From Neoarius graeffei (lineage: Eukaryota > Chordata > Actinopteri > Siluriformes > Ariidae), in NCBI RefSeq assembly GCF_027579695.1, contig NC_083582.1, forward strand, positions 35,969,964 through 36,033,963: a DNA stretch of 64,000 nucleotides, written 5' to 3'. A program made the position numbers and the translations under genes. The notes beneath the pieces were generated by a model, which was not told where the DNA came from, did no database searches, and saw only the letters and a list, made by a program, of their open reading frames with translations. Of this stretch, positions 1 through 10,687 are shown piece after piece. Every line of letters starts with the position of its first letter. Positions within the stretch are counted from its first letter, which is position 1.

Positions 1-840
1 AACATCATGTGATAATTACAGCTGGGGTCAGACACACACACTTTCTTTCATGCAAGCAAGACTTAATCGGTCTTCAACATGGTTAATTTTAGCGCTGTTT
101 TTGCTTGTTCAAACAGAGAAATCGATAAAAGGCGTTACCGTCTCCCGCTATCAAGAAAAATGCTTCAAGAACAATGAGGAAATGAGTGGTTAAAGAATAC
201 GATGAGAGGAGCTCAGCCTGAAAACTCCAGAGAAATTCACAATTGTATTTAAAACATATTTTACAAAAACAAAGTCGGAAGTGAGGATGGGAGAGTTCGC
301 TTAAGAATCTCGTTTTATCTTTTTTCTGCTCGCATTCGAGTCAGCTCCTTCATGAAAGTGTTTGATTTTCTTGCAGGTGAAGCTGCTTCCTTATTCGACA
401 CAGAAAACCCACATTGGTTTCAAACAACTCAGGCATTTAAAAAAAAAAAAAAAAAAAAACCCTCAACAAGGAGCAACATGCGCGATAAATCCTGAAAGAA
501 GAGAACAGATTAAGGAGCAGAGAGAGCTGGAGCTTTGTTTCTGTTATCAGAGGAACACAGTCCTGTGCAAAATGTTTATATATCAGGGGACTTTTTTTTT
601 TTTTTGTTCTCTCATCCACCTGTAGGTTTATTTATAAAAACAACAACAACAAAAAAAAAACCTGTGCTCTGTTATGACAGACTGGCTGCACTGATTCAGT
701 TACAAGTTGCCAGGTCTGTATAAAACACCCACAACCTACACACTAAACTATAATTTTAAACTCGTCTGTCATGGTGCAGCGCAGTTTTTGTTTTTTTTTT
801 AAACCTAGAGGTGGATGACATGACCAGAAAATAAATAAAT

Positions 841-870
841 AAATAAATACATACATACATACATACATAC
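841..870. repeat. ATAA/ATAC microsatellite
   Basis: A short run of AAAT then ACAT tetranucleotides (AAATAAATAAAT followed by ACATACATACAT) within the THAP-bearing TIR element. The other copies of that element have only short traces of it here, so it expanded in this copy. Confidence 0.7.
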
Positions 871-1013
871 TCAAACACAAGGTTGTTCAAAAGTCTTGGC
901 ACCCTATTATAGCTTTCTATTTTATGATTTCTACATTATCGAGTAATGAACCTACACAAAACCACACCAGACTTAACAGCTGCCTGCATGTGAAATGAAA
1001 ATAAACCGACTAA

Positions 1014-1346
1014 TGCTGGGCATACACTGTGCGATTTTTGGCCCGATTTTCACTCGTGCGACTATTTTGGCGATCGGGCCGAGTTTTGGCTCAATCGTGT
1101 GTCTCGGATCGTGTAGTATACACGGGGTAACGATAAGCGATTAACACCTCACGACCTCCTCCCGATCGATCGGATGAAAATCAAACCTGTTTGAAATCCT
1201 GAGCATCGGATCGTATAGTGTGAGAACAGGAATCGTAAGCTGCGTGCTGTTTACCCCTGCGATTCACTCGTACAGTGTGAGAAGCAGCTGAATACCACGG
1301 TTGGGAAAAAAAAAAAAAAAAAAAAACGCACAGTGTATGCCCAGCT
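1014..1346. mobile_element. PIF/Harbinger-like MITE
   Basis: The 333-bp insertion has near-perfect terminal inverted repeats, TGCTGGGCATACACTGTGCG at the left and CGCACAGTGTATGCCCAGCT at the right, and is flanked by TAA on both sides. The other copies of the host repeat run straight through CGACTAAGGCAGG here, giving an empty-site comparison. A 3-bp TWA-type duplication is the hallmark of PIF/Harbinger. There is no coding capacity; a run of 21 A lies just inside the right TIR. Confidence 0.8.
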
Positions 1347-1840
1347 TAAGGCAGGAAAAACTATTTTAGATAAAACTGTTATGTTACAAGTAAAAAGTAA
1401 CCAATAACCAAACTTAATAATAAACTTAATCAATAACCAAACTTCAACTCAGTGTGTGATCTTCATTTTATGTTGCAGTTCACAACTATTCTATGGTTTT
1501 CCATAAAGTAGCACTCGCAAAATAGGGGGCAAGTGATAATATGGGGGAGGAATGGAAATTTACCCCCACTTTCCCCCCAGGGCAGGTGGGTTTAAAAGTT
1601 AACGTCGAGCCCTGAATTAACCCAACATGCAAGTGCAAGTCCTCCCTTTGTACTTATGCTACGAAAACCATTTGCTCAAATCCGTCCCAGAACACCTCGG
1701 TTTGAGTGAACGCATCTTGATAGTAGTTTACACTTCTACTTGCGATTCGGTCGAAAAAAATACACGTTAAAACCAAGTGCAAAAAGGTTTGCGGAAAAAC
1801 GCCTCTTCTTGGCCAGCCCACTTAGCTGAGACTGACCTTA

Positions 1841-2589
1841 AGCCCAGCGCACACCTTCCTGATTCCATCGGGGCTTTGTGCGTCAGGCGATCAGTTACGA
1901 GCATACAGGCCCGATTTGATCAGTTCAAAATTCCCCCGCACACATTTGTGAGACATCGTACACATTCAGCCTGAACAGATGGTCACGTGTTCAAGATATC
2001 ACGTGATGTATAAAATAAAAAATATACATACATAAAGTAGTATTAAATTTTGAATATTAGAATCAAAAAGGGATAATCCCAACTAGACAAATCAATAATA
2101 AGAATTGATTCTAAATTTGTTCAGTCGTTCTTAAAATTCAACTTGTTCCGGGATTCTGGCCAAGCGATTTCTGTACCTCTGACAATGCTATAATACTTTA
2201 CCAGGCATTTTCAAAGCGGACACGATTACAGCCATAGCCTCGTTCCTCTTTTCCCGTTTGCTGTAATCAGGTGAACTAACGTCATAAAGACAGGCGGACG
2301 CTTCCCAAAACGACACAAGTTGTGCTTCCCAGTCTGCAGTCCACGTGTGATCAATCCTGGCACTCCAGTTGGCTGTTTAAAAATTATCGTAATCCATGAG
2401 ATCATAATAACAACACGCACACTACCGAATGTGTTGCGTATGAGGAGATCGCATCCGAAAATATCAAGACCAGTTTGATCTGAACTGATGAAATCGGCTA
2501 CGAGGTGCCGCCACACACATTCAGGATTCGCAAGCGATTTAATCGGCCCGACAAACTCGTAAGCGAATCGGGAAGGTGTACGGTGGGCT
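1841..2589. mobile_element. Palindromic MITE, Harbinger-like
   Basis: The ends are inverted: AGCCCAGCGCACACCTTCC at the left and GGAAGGTGTACGGTGGGCT at the right, flanked by TTA on both sides. Homology between the arms continues inward (GATTCCATCGGG on the left versus CTCGTAAGCGAATC on the right), so the element is partly palindromic. The 155-codon frame on the minus strand inside it resembles nothing recognisable and is treated as chance. Confidence 0.65.
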
Positions 2590-2610
2590 TTACTTACTGC
2601 ACCTTTAAAG

Positions 2611-3634
2611 CAGAGATGCACCGATTGACCGGCTGCCGATCGGAATCGGCCGATTTTCACGTGATCGGCCATGACCGGCGACCGGCCGGTCAAAATTAAA
2701 ATATGCCGATTTTCTGCCGATCAAAACTTGTGTATCACATAGAGATGAAAGTGGAAATACTCGTAATTCGCAACTAAAAAGGCTGCAGCTACACTGGCAG
2801 CTTGAACATGCTTTCTAGTGCGATTGTGTTGCGCTTGCGCAGAACAGTGTCAGTCCTGAGCGCCTAACGAGCACCGGCGCGCGCGCCGTTAACAAAAAAA
2901 AAAATTCACGATAGTTAATTTTTTTTTTTTGTGCCAGATATTGGATGTGAAAAGAAGAAAACATTTGTGGTTGTGTGAATTTCCCATTACAGGAATTAAT
3001 ACGTTAGCCTATTACCAAACATCTAGTTAGATTTGTACAAAGAGAGAAAGAAAAAAATGTCTTTTTGTTTGTTTTACGACCTTGGTTGCACTTGATTCCA
3101 TTGGAAATTACTCTACAAATACACATTTGACAAAGATGATAGAATGGCTATGGTTTAAGTATGACTGGAAATTATTTTTGTATTTTGATACTGAATGAAG
3201 AAATGGGTTGTTCTATAAGGCATAAGTTTTCAGATGTAAATAGGCTTATGAAAGTGTGTTCCGTAGCAGTTGGCAAATAATATATGAGGGGGAAGTTGTT
3301 TTTGTGCCAGATATTGGATGGGAAAAGAAAAAATGTTTGTGTGAATTTCCTATTACAGGAATTAATATGTTAATACCAAACATGAAGAAAGATTTTACAA
3401 AGAACAATGTCTTTTTGTTTGTTTTCAACCTTTGAGGTGTTGAAAATTTATTACTGAAAATCTGGCAGAATGTTCTATTAAAGAAAAGATAAAAAGAAAA
3501 TAGTCTTTGTGTGTGCTGTGAAGTGGTTTGAAAAAATGAAATCGGAATCGGCCAAAATCGGTATCGGCAGGTCACACTCCATGGAAAATCGGAAATCGGA
3601 ATCGGCCCAAAAAATTGCAATCGGTGCATCTCTA
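2611..3634. mobile_element. hAT-like non-autonomous element
   Basis: The ends are CAGAGATGCACCGATTG and CAATCGGTGCATCTCTA (inverted), and the 8-bp duplication CTTTAAAG lies at 2603-2610 and 3635-3642. An 8-bp duplication plus CAG-type ends indicates hAT. Subterminal regions are rich in ATCGG repeats. No transposase is visible. The internal stretch near 2800-2890 is similar, in inverse orientation, to about 51640-51740 inside another element. The insertion point is at the extreme left end of the Kolobok-like element at 3641. Confidence 0.85.
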
Positions 3635-3640
3635 CTTTAA

Positions 3641-4334
3641 AGTGCATATCACACGTAAATTCAGGAGCAAGATCAATGTAATTCTCCTATTTTATATTAA
3701 ACTTTGGTCAAATATCTGTCACATTTTGTGCAATTTTTTTACCTTGCGCAATACCAGAAAAATTCAGTTGAAATCAAGCCATTTGAGGCGAATTGGTCCG
3801 CCTCTGAAAAAACTTGGCATTTGGATTTCCCAGGAAACATTGATTTTTGTGACGTCGCGTGCGGGACGCCTCCCTCTGAATCCTACGTCAGCGCTGGTTT
3901 GTTTATGAGAAAACGACCTGGTGGTTTTCTGCAAATTTCTTCAACGTTCTCGCGTAATTATTAAAATGGTTAGCAGATGTATCGTAGGAGGGTGTAGCAA
4001 CATTAGATTCTTCAGCCAAATGTGAAGTAACATTGCGCTCAGGTGGCAATTCTATATTTCAATACAAAATCGCTAGCTGCTAAACTTGATCCACACAGGC
4101 TGTGCACTGAACTCGTGCAAGCTCTCACAGCCTGCTGGCGCTTCCGCATGTGACCAGACGTGACGTCACGAATCTGGCTCCAGACTCCCTTGGGATTTTT
4201 CCAGATGCATTTTAATTTTATTTTTTTCTGCTGTAGACAGATGGCCTTGTGCAAAATTACCCTTCTGGATGAGTGTGTAAAGGGACATACTTTCATATAA
4301 AAAAAAAAAACGAATTTGGTCCAGGATATGCACT
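3641..4334 (+). mobile_element. Kolobok-like THAP element, copy K1
   Basis: The ends are AGTGCATATC and GATATGCACT with TTAA immediately outside each (3637-3640, 4335-4338). TTAA duplication together with an internal THAP-type start (ATG near 3966, MVSRCIVGGCSN) points to the Kolobok superfamily. In this copy the THAP frame stops after about 17 codons. It abuts copy K2, with only TTAAACTTAA between them. The element is non-autonomous: no nuclease domain is seen. Confidence 0.7.
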
Positions 4335-4669
4335 TTAAACTTAAAGCGCACATCACGGGTAAATTCAGGAGCAAGATCAGTGTAATTCTCCTATTTTATA
4401 TTAAACTTACGTCAAATATCTGTCACATTTTGTGCAATTTTTTTGCCTTGCGCAATACCAGAAAAATTCAGTTGAAATCAAGCCATTTGAGGTGAATTGG
4501 TCCGCCTCTGAAAAAACTTGGCATTTGAATTTCCCGGGAAACGTTGATTTTCGTGACGTCGCGTGCGGGACGCCTCCCTCTGAATCCTACGTCAGCGCTG
4601 GTTTGTTTATGAGAAAACGACCTGGTGGTTTTCTGCAAATTTCTTCAACGTTATCACGTAATTATTAAA

Positions 4670-4843
4670 ATGGTTAACAGATGTATCGTAGGAGGGTGTA
4701 GCAACACCAATCTTGATGGGATTAGTACTCATCGTTTCCCAAAAGACCGGACAACGAGAGAGAAATGGGAGCGCTTGGTCTACACAGGCTGTGCACTGAA
4801 ACCGTGCAAAGCTCGCGCAGCCTGCTGGCGCTTCCGCAGGTGA
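4670..4843 (+). pseudogene. Truncated THAP zinc-finger frame in Kolobok-like element K2
   Basis: This is a 57-codon open frame starting MVNRCIVGGCSNTN. It has the Cys-x4-Cys pair, an HRFP motif and a KWER motif typical of the first half of a THAP (C2CH) DNA-binding finger. It ends at a TGA in CGCAGGTGACGTC before the CxxH half and the AVPTIF box. CAG|GTGACG could instead be a former splice donor. The same 57-codon frame survives in the copy at 48743-48916 with about two amino-acid changes. THAP fingers bind transposon ends in P and Kolobok elements; whether this half-domain binds anything is unknown. Confidence 0.6.
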
Positions 4844-5062
4844 CGTCACGAATCTGGCTCCAGACTCCCTTGGGATTTTTCCAGATGCGTTTTGTTGTTT
4901 TATTTTTTTCTGCTGTAAACAGATGGCCTTGTGCAAAATTACCCTTCTGGATGAGTGTGTAAAGGGACATACTTCAGTGGTGGCTGGCTCATAGGGGGCG
5001 CTCGGGCGCCGCCCTCCCAGATGTGGAGGGGAAAAAAATATATATATCTCGATATATATTTT

Positions 5063-5436
5063 GGCGGCACGGTGGTGTAGTGGTTAGCGCTGTCGCCTCA
5101 CAGCAAGAAGGTCCTGGGTTCGAGCCCCGTGGCCGGCGAGGGCCTTTCTGTGCGGAGTTTGCATGTTCTCCCCGTGTCCGCGTGGGTTTCCTCCGGGTGC
5201 TCCGGTTTCCCCCACAGTCCAAAGACATGCAGGTTAGGTTAACTGGTGACTCTAAATTGACCGTAGGTGTGAATGTGAGTGTGAATGGTTGTCTGTGTCT
5301 ATGTGTCAGCCCTGTGATGACCTGGCGACTTGTCCAGGGTGTACCCCGCCTTTCGCCCGTAGTCAGCTGGGATAGGCTCCAGCTTGCCTGCGACCCTGTA
5401 GAAGGATAAAGCGGCTAGAGATAATGAGATGAGATA
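5063..5436 (+). mobile_element. tRNA-derived SINE, copy S1
   Basis: This copy of the window's most abundant SINE has a tRNA-like head with GTGGTGTAGTGGTTAG (A-box region) and GGTTCGAGCC (B box). A body of about 300 bp follows, then a tail of ATGAGATGAG repeats. A flanking duplication GATATATATTTT lies at 5051-5062 and about 5433-5444. Such elements are transcribed by Pol III and mobilised by LINE machinery. The long open frames crossing the body on both strands recur in every copy and are not genes. Confidence 0.9.
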
Positions 5437-6296
5437 TATATTTTTACAAATTTTATTATCAATGTCAGTTTTACTTAATAGTGTGTGCCTACATGCGATC
5501 TGAATTATTTAAACAATATTTCCACCAACTGACTCTCATTCAATGGTGAATTTCCACCGACAGACGCGTATCATTTCTCTTCTTGGGCGCTCGGCAAAGC
5601 GCCCCAGAAGTGCAGCGGAATAGCCAATCGTGTATGGTTGCTCGGGAAAAATCATAAATATTTGGCCAATCAGCATTGCCGAATTTAATGGTTTTGGGGC
5701 GCTGGAAATTTCGCCCCTGCTACAGAAAATGCATCTCTTTCTCTCTCTGTCTTTGATGTTCAAAACTTGACTTTTGGTTCATATTGGACAATAATCACAC
5801 AGCTTTGTCATAGTTTGTATTCACAACAAGAGTGTCAACACTGTGTTTCGCTCCCCCTCTCACTGTCTCGTTTCACAGAAATACACCGAGCTCAGAACAC
5901 ACAGACACACACACACACACCTCATTTCATAGTCACTCTCTCACACAGAAATCTTACACTACGTTCACACTGCAAGGCTTAATGCTCAACTCCGATTTTT
6001 TTGTGAGGTCGTTCACATTAACAAATATATGCGACTTGTATGTGATCCTCAGTATGAACGAAAAGCGACCTAAAAGTGTTCCGCATGCGCATTGCAGGAT
6101 ACGACGACGTCACACGCAGTGAGCATGGCCAGTGTTTACGGAAGTAAAACCGCCCGGTTGCGGTATGACCCATCCAATCTAGCTTGAATAGCTGTATCCC
6201 CCCAAATGGAAATCAGCTCCCTAACCTCTGCGTCCTTCCATTGAGAAGATTCAGAACCTTCACAGCCCGAAGCGTCCCTCGCATTGATGTCATGCG

Positions 6297-6683
6297 CAGG
6301 GGCGCAGATACGTTTTTTGAACTGGGGGGGGGGGGGGGGGGGGGAGAACAAAGCTGCCAGCAAACCAACCCCAACCCCGATATGCCTGTCAAACTTGTTG
6401 TGGGTTACCATAGCAACCAAGCTCGAGCTCGCAACCTGTGCAGTCTGCGCAGCTCAATCAACCGAATATCAGTCTTTGTTTTATGTGAGTTGTTGCAACT
6501 ATGTATACACTGCTGTGCACCTCAATAAACCGAATGGTAATTAGTCTTTTGATTTTTCCGTGAGGTTTGCCTTATGCAAAGAAAGACAGCATAGACGTTT
6601 TTTCCTCCCTATAAGTGGGGGGGACCGAACGAGGTGAATTTAAATCTGGGTGGGACGAGTCCCACCCTCTATCTGCGCCCGTG
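6297..6683. mobile_element. hAT-like MITE
   Basis: The left end is CAGGGGCGCAGATACG and the right end CTATCTGCGCCCGTG, flanked by an imperfect 8-bp repeat (GTCATGCG / ATTATGCG). It contains a run of 18 G at about 6326-6343. It is non-coding. Confidence 0.65.
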
Positions 6684-6971
6684 ATTATGCGCCATGTTGT
6701 TGTAACTTTTTTGAGAGACCCGCCGCCTACTTCAGCGCAGAATAGTGACGTTTGTGGCTTGTTGATGACGTGTAAGTCGGACGAATGCGACCTGGCGGTT
6801 CAGACTGAAGTCGCATATGAAAAGAGCGGATAGGAATCGGAATTAGGACCACATATCCAAACGGCCTGGGTCGGATTTGAAAAAAATCGGATCTGTGTCG
6901 TTCATATTGTCAATAAAAGATCGGATACAGGTCACATATGGGCGAAAAGATCGGATTTGAGTCACTTCAGG

Positions 6972-8174
6972 CAGCGCTCGAAACTAACGGTGTCCCGATG
7001 TCCCGGGGACCATAAAAAATGTCATCGGGACACAAAATTATCATATCTGGGACAATCCCGGGACAATGGAAAAAAATAGATCTAGAAAAAAAAGTTCTAC
7101 ATTAATATTATTTACAAAGCCGTCACACATACGTAGACATTCACCTAATTTGTCAATTTTAATTTTAAAACGTTAACAGCGAAAAATACATAGTAGCTAC
7201 ACTTTCGATGCACCTGCATCCGTAGGCTACAGAGCAGCGCATTCTGTTCTAGAATCTTCGGCCGGAGTCCGCATTATATGGACTTGGAATGGAATTGCTA
7301 GCGCACACGCTGCGCCGACTCTTGCCAGAACAAAAATGCTGAAGTGGTTGAAGCAGACCGACCGCGGGGAAGAAACTGAAAGCCCAGACATAACGTCTTC
7401 GGGACCTTCAGGATCCAAAGTGTCATCGCCTGGTCTGCAGGCAACGCTAGCAACTGAATGAACTTAATGAACACTGTTAGACACGTTATAAAATACAACA
7501 GGAATGATGTGGATGATATTGACGGAAGATACCGTTCAACAGAATAAGTGAGTTTTCTTGGTGTCTTTCTAGTTCAGAAAGTTTAGTCAGTCAGCAGCAC
7601 AACTAGGCTCGGACCTGCCACTATGTTGATGTTGCTAACATTTGCACCCGGCAGCGAAAGTTCATAAAATGGATAACGGAAAGTTCATAAAAATGGATAA
7701 CGGTAATGGTGAAAATTATAAGTTGGCCTTATAAGTGCCAACAGATATTCAAGGTACAAGTAGATGAAATGAACATAAAAGGGGTCTTATTTTCAACTAA
7801 AGTGTACTGCAGATGTAGGGAGTTGAAACATTTTCTGAATGAGCTAGTTGGCCCCTTTAAATAAACGGGTATCTATTCATACAGTGAGATCGCCAAAGTT
7901 TAATAAACATTAAAATGCAATAACTGTAATTTTGAAGTAGATGATGTATAGGACATGTGTCGCTTGTGTCTTGTGACTTATTGTAAAAATGATATAAAGG
8001 GTTCAAAATCGCATAGTTACAAATATAATAGTAACTTCGTATGATAATATTAACCACTGGTTATTTCAGAGAGGAAAAAAATGGGGACACTATTGCTTCC
8101 ATTCGGGACAATACAACACAGAATTCGGGACCACTGGGGGACACAAAGAAAAAAAAAGTTAATTTCGAGCCCTG
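6972..8174. mobile_element. hAT-like element, third level of the 4975-8580 nest
   Basis: The ends CAGCGCTCGAAACTAAC and GTTAATTTCGAGCCCTG are inverted; the flanking sequence is ACTTCAGG on the left and ACTTCAGC on the right (7 of 8 match). GGGACA/TGTCCC motifs cluster near both ends. No transposase frame was recognised. Confidence 0.75.
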
Positions 8175-8689
8175 ACTTCAGCCTGCAGTGTGAACGTAGC
8201 CTTACACTCACCTTAGAATCAGACACACTCACCTTAGAAACCTTCCTCCCTCTCTCGCTCATTCACACTCTCACACACACAGTTGATTTGTATAGATTTA
8301 GCTGAAATCGTACCCTTGCTGTAAACTTCTCTCAAGAACTTGAGTATTGTATTGTATTTGAAACCGTTCCTTTCCAAAGCATAAATGGAGCCTAATATAG
8401 CTGTAAATTGTTAATTTACTTTCTCTGTGAAACTGCTGATTTTGAGAAGGAAATTAAATTATTATTGTGGAATTGTCATTTCCTGACTGTTCATTTGAAT
8501 GCTTATACTGGACTAGGCAGGGAACTCTACTGGCACACACCAGCCCCACCAAGAATTTTTTTTTTCACCAGCCGCCACTGACATACTTTCATATAAAAAA
8601 AATAAAAACACACACTTGTTTGGTCCAGGATCTGCACTTTAAACTTAAGTACAATTTCAAAGCACTGATGTAGTGACGTCATAGATAGA

Positions 8690-9545
8690 AAACATGACGG
8701 GAGCGCGTGCGACGCGCAGGCGCGTCATCCAGCTTGTTTCCGAGCGTTAACTTACTGTCTGCACAGCACAGCGCACTGACGCTTTAACATGGACACACAG
8801 GAAGGAGTTTAATCGTGAAACTGACCTACTTTGTCCACGCCGTACTTGTGGCCCGCGACCTGGTGCGAGAGCGGCACGCAGCCGAGAGGTCCTGTGCGCG
8901 GCCCCGCGTGCTGCTGCTGCGCGCTCCTTTCCTTCACCCCCGGTCTCGTGAGGCGCGCGCCCGGGCTCACGGCGGCGCGCCCGAGCTCTAACCTGCCCAG
9001 CGTGACCGATGAGTCCATTTCTCCGACGCAAACGACGCTTTGTGAGGGCAAAAAAAAAATAAACGCACGACAGTCCGGTTCGCTACATTACGACACACGT
9101 CTCGCTTTTCAGTCTTCCAGCACGAAGAACCGAGTCCAGAACAGCCGCCGCGCGAGTCCAGCTGCATGAAGCGGATGCCATCACTCACGCCTTTTTATAT
9201 CCGCGTGTCAGAGTGTCAGCGCGCGCCCACGGCACTGTGATTGTGTCACCGTGAGTGGAGACAGAGCCGGGCCACATCCCACTTCCTCACTTCAGAGATG
9301 TTTACACACAGCCGCTCCTCTAATTACTCCGAGATAGGGGACAGGAGGGGCAGAACCCCACCCGGAAACAAAAACAGCCACGCCATCCAATTTAATCGAG
9401 ATTAAACCCCAAGCTGTATCAAAAACACCTCCTCATTCTCATCAACGCTTGCTCTGCTGCTACTTCTTCTTCTTCGCTGCCTCCTCATCCCAGAAGGCAC
9501 GAGGTGCGCGTGACGTCACGCGTGACGTCGAACAGCCACAAAGGT
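8690..9545. promoter_or_regulatory. CpG-rich promoter region of ipmk
   Basis: CpG density and G+C rise sharply here relative to the AT-rich flanks and surround the ipmk start codon. About 500 bp upstream of the ATG lies CGTGACGTCACGCGTGACGTCG (about 9509-9530): two tandem CRE-like TGACGTC motifs, one a full TGACGTCA palindrome. No clear TATA box is at a defined start site, although TTTTTATATCC occurs near 9192-9202. Confidence 0.6.
8826..9018 (-). CDS. ipmk: ipmk exon 1 (inositol polyphosphate multikinase, N-terminus)
   Basis: The minus-strand frame from the ATG at 9018 begins MDSSVTLGRLELG and ends PLSHQVAGHKYGVDKVG, which matches the N-terminal VPLSHQVAGHxYGxDKVG block of vertebrate IPMK. 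IPMK is a nuclear and cytoplasmic kinase that phosphorylates inositol phosphates and PIP2; its catalytic PxxxDxKxG and SSLL motifs lie in later exons outside the window. The donor is placed at GTCAGT (8825-8820), which keeps the conserved Gly; GTAGGT three bases upstream on the coding strand is an alternative. The leader before the conserved block is not conserved, as expected. The exon sits in a CpG-rich block. The next exon was not found, so intron 1 covers at least the first 8.8 kb. Confidence 0.85.
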
Positions 9546-9900
9546 CACAACAGACAACTATGTATTTATCTACCTAGGAACTATTTTTCATTTCACGTAA
9601 ATTTATAAAGTGTACCTTATTCCAAATATAAAGAATTGTAATAAAAGCCATCTTTGTAAACCACGAGTTCTTACGGGTTTTTTTAATTACTTCCGGGTCA
9701 CGAGCTATCATGTTAAAAGTCACGTAGGCTTTCCAGACTGAAATCATTTATTTCATCATATTCCTTCTTAATGGTTGGATGAGAGAAAGATAAAGCCAAA
9801 AAAAATGTAAACCACTAAATACGATTCGATTTAGAAATTCACGTTTCAACATTCATTGTTGAAACAGACTTCGATGAATATATTCCATCAATATTAAAAG
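9546..9900. other. Unassigned intergenic DNA
   Basis: AT-rich DNA between the ipmk promoter and the first Tc1 element. No exon, RNA gene or repeat boundary was recognised. Confidence 0.5.
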
Positions 9901-9942
9901 ATACAGTGCTGAGCGTAAATTTGAAAAGTAAATAATATCTCA

Positions 9943-10319
9943 GGGCGGCACGGTGGTGTAGTGGTTAGCGCTGTCGCCTCACAGCAAGAAGGTCCTGGGT
10001 TCGAGCCCCGGGGCCGGCGAGGGCCTTTCTGTGTGGAGTTTGCATGTTCTCCCCGTGTCCGCGTGGGTTTCCTCCGGGTGCTCCGGTTTCCCCCACAGTC
10101 CAAAGACATGCAGGTTAGGTTAACTGGTGACTCTAAATTGAGCGTAGGTGTGAATGTGAGTGTGAATGGTTGTCTGTGTCTATGTGTCAGCCCTGTGATG
10201 ACCTGGCGACTTGTCCAGGGTGTACCCCGCCTTTCGCCCGTAGTCAGCTGGGATAGGCTCCAGCTTGCCTGCAACCCTGTAGAAGGATAAAGCGGCTAGA
10301 GATAATGAGATGAGATGAG
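9943..10319 (+). mobile_element. tRNA-derived SINE, copy S2
   Basis: Full-length copy of the same SINE as 5063-5436, with B box GGTTCGAGCC and a GAGATGAGATGAGA tail. Perfect target duplication ATAATATCTCA at 9932-9942 and 10320-10330. It is inserted in the left inverted arm of Tc1 element A, so it postdates that element. Confidence 0.9.
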
Positions 10320-10687
10320 ATAATATCTCAATGAACACTAACAATTTCCAAAATGTTGACAAGACAAAGTTTAATATAACATCTGTTTAACTTATGACGT
10401 GAAAGTAAGGTTAATAATATAACTTAGATTACACATTTTTCAGTTTTACTCAAATTAGGGTGGTGCAAAAATGAGTACACCCCACAACAAAAACTACTAC
10501 ATCTAGTACTTTGTATGGCCGCTATGATTTTTAATGACGGCACCAAGTCTTCTAGGCATGGAATGAACAAGTTGGCGACATTCTTCAACAATGACCTCTT
10601 TTAGTGACTGGATGCTGGATGGAGAGTGATGCTCAACTTGTTTCTTCAGAATTCCCCAAAGAAAAATGATTTCTTTCCACCACAAAG

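Larger units (their letters stand above)
1..1614 (+). mobile_element. THAP-bearing TIR element, copy 1 (left end outside window)
   Basis: This is the first of three copies of one repeat family (others at 19813-27492 and 50883-55931). The right end reads TTAACGTCGAGCCCTG, the inverse of the CAGGG(A/C)T(T/C)GACATTAA left end seen in the other copies; the left end lies before base 1. Near the left edge an ATG at about 79 opens a short frame resembling the start of a THAP zinc finger (MVNFSAVFACSNREIDKRRY), but the first zinc-ligand position is Ser. The frame soon stops, so this is a non-autonomous or decayed copy. Superfamily is inferred as hAT-like from the TIR style. A Harbinger-like MITE is inserted at 1014-1346. 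Confidence 0.7.
5959..8200. mobile_element. TIR element with ends CTACGTTCACACTGCA (hAT-like)
   Basis: The left end CTACGTTCACACTGCA is mirrored by TGCAGTGTGAACGTAG at the right, with CTTACA(C) repeated outside both ends (about 5953 and 8201). The exact boundary is uncertain by 1-2 bases. The body holds GATCGGAT/ATCCGAT-type subterminal repeats and two further insertions (6297-6683, 6972-8174). No transposase is seen. Confidence 0.65.
4975..8580. mobile_element. hAT element carrying nested insertions
   Basis: The ends CAGTGGTGGCTGG and CCAGCCGCCACTG are inverted, with the 8-bp duplication ACATACTT at 4967-4974 and 8581-8588. Inside are a SINE (5063-5436) and a second composite element (5959-8200) that itself holds two hAT-like insertions. 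The remaining unique DNA shows no transposase domain. The GGCGCTCGGGCGCCGCCC block near the left end is strongly palindromic. Confidence 0.85.
4345..8638 (+). mobile_element. Kolobok-like THAP element, copy K2, split by a hAT insertion
   Basis: The body is 4345-4974 plus 8581-8638; 4975-8580 is an inserted hAT. The left end AGCGCACATCAC has diverged from K1, and the right end is CTGCACT followed by TTAA. It keeps the THAP-like mini-frame at 4670-4843. It is very similar to K1 and to the inverted copy at 48561-49248. Confidence 0.7.

Noticed and set aside
2226-2693. 155-codon minus-strand frame
   Set aside because: Crosses the right end of one MITE and the left end of another; no domain and no codon bias.
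5080-5130. tRNA gene (A and B boxes)
   Set aside because: Part of a tRNA-derived SINE; the clover-leaf is incomplete and the sequence recurs with SINE body and target duplications.
5023-5409. Recurrent frames of about 110-130 codons in the SINE (seen near 5023, 9961, 21209, 24855, 49213 and elsewhere)
   Set aside because: The same frame appears in every SINE copy on both strands; it is Pol III SINE body, not protein-coding.
6136-6544. Overlapping frames with Gly/Pro runs
   Set aside because: Created by the 18-G homopolymer inside a MITE.
9019-9051. Upstream non-ATG extension of the ipmk exon 1 frame
   Set aside because: It would start with TTG; the ATG at 9018 gives a normal start in a reasonable context.
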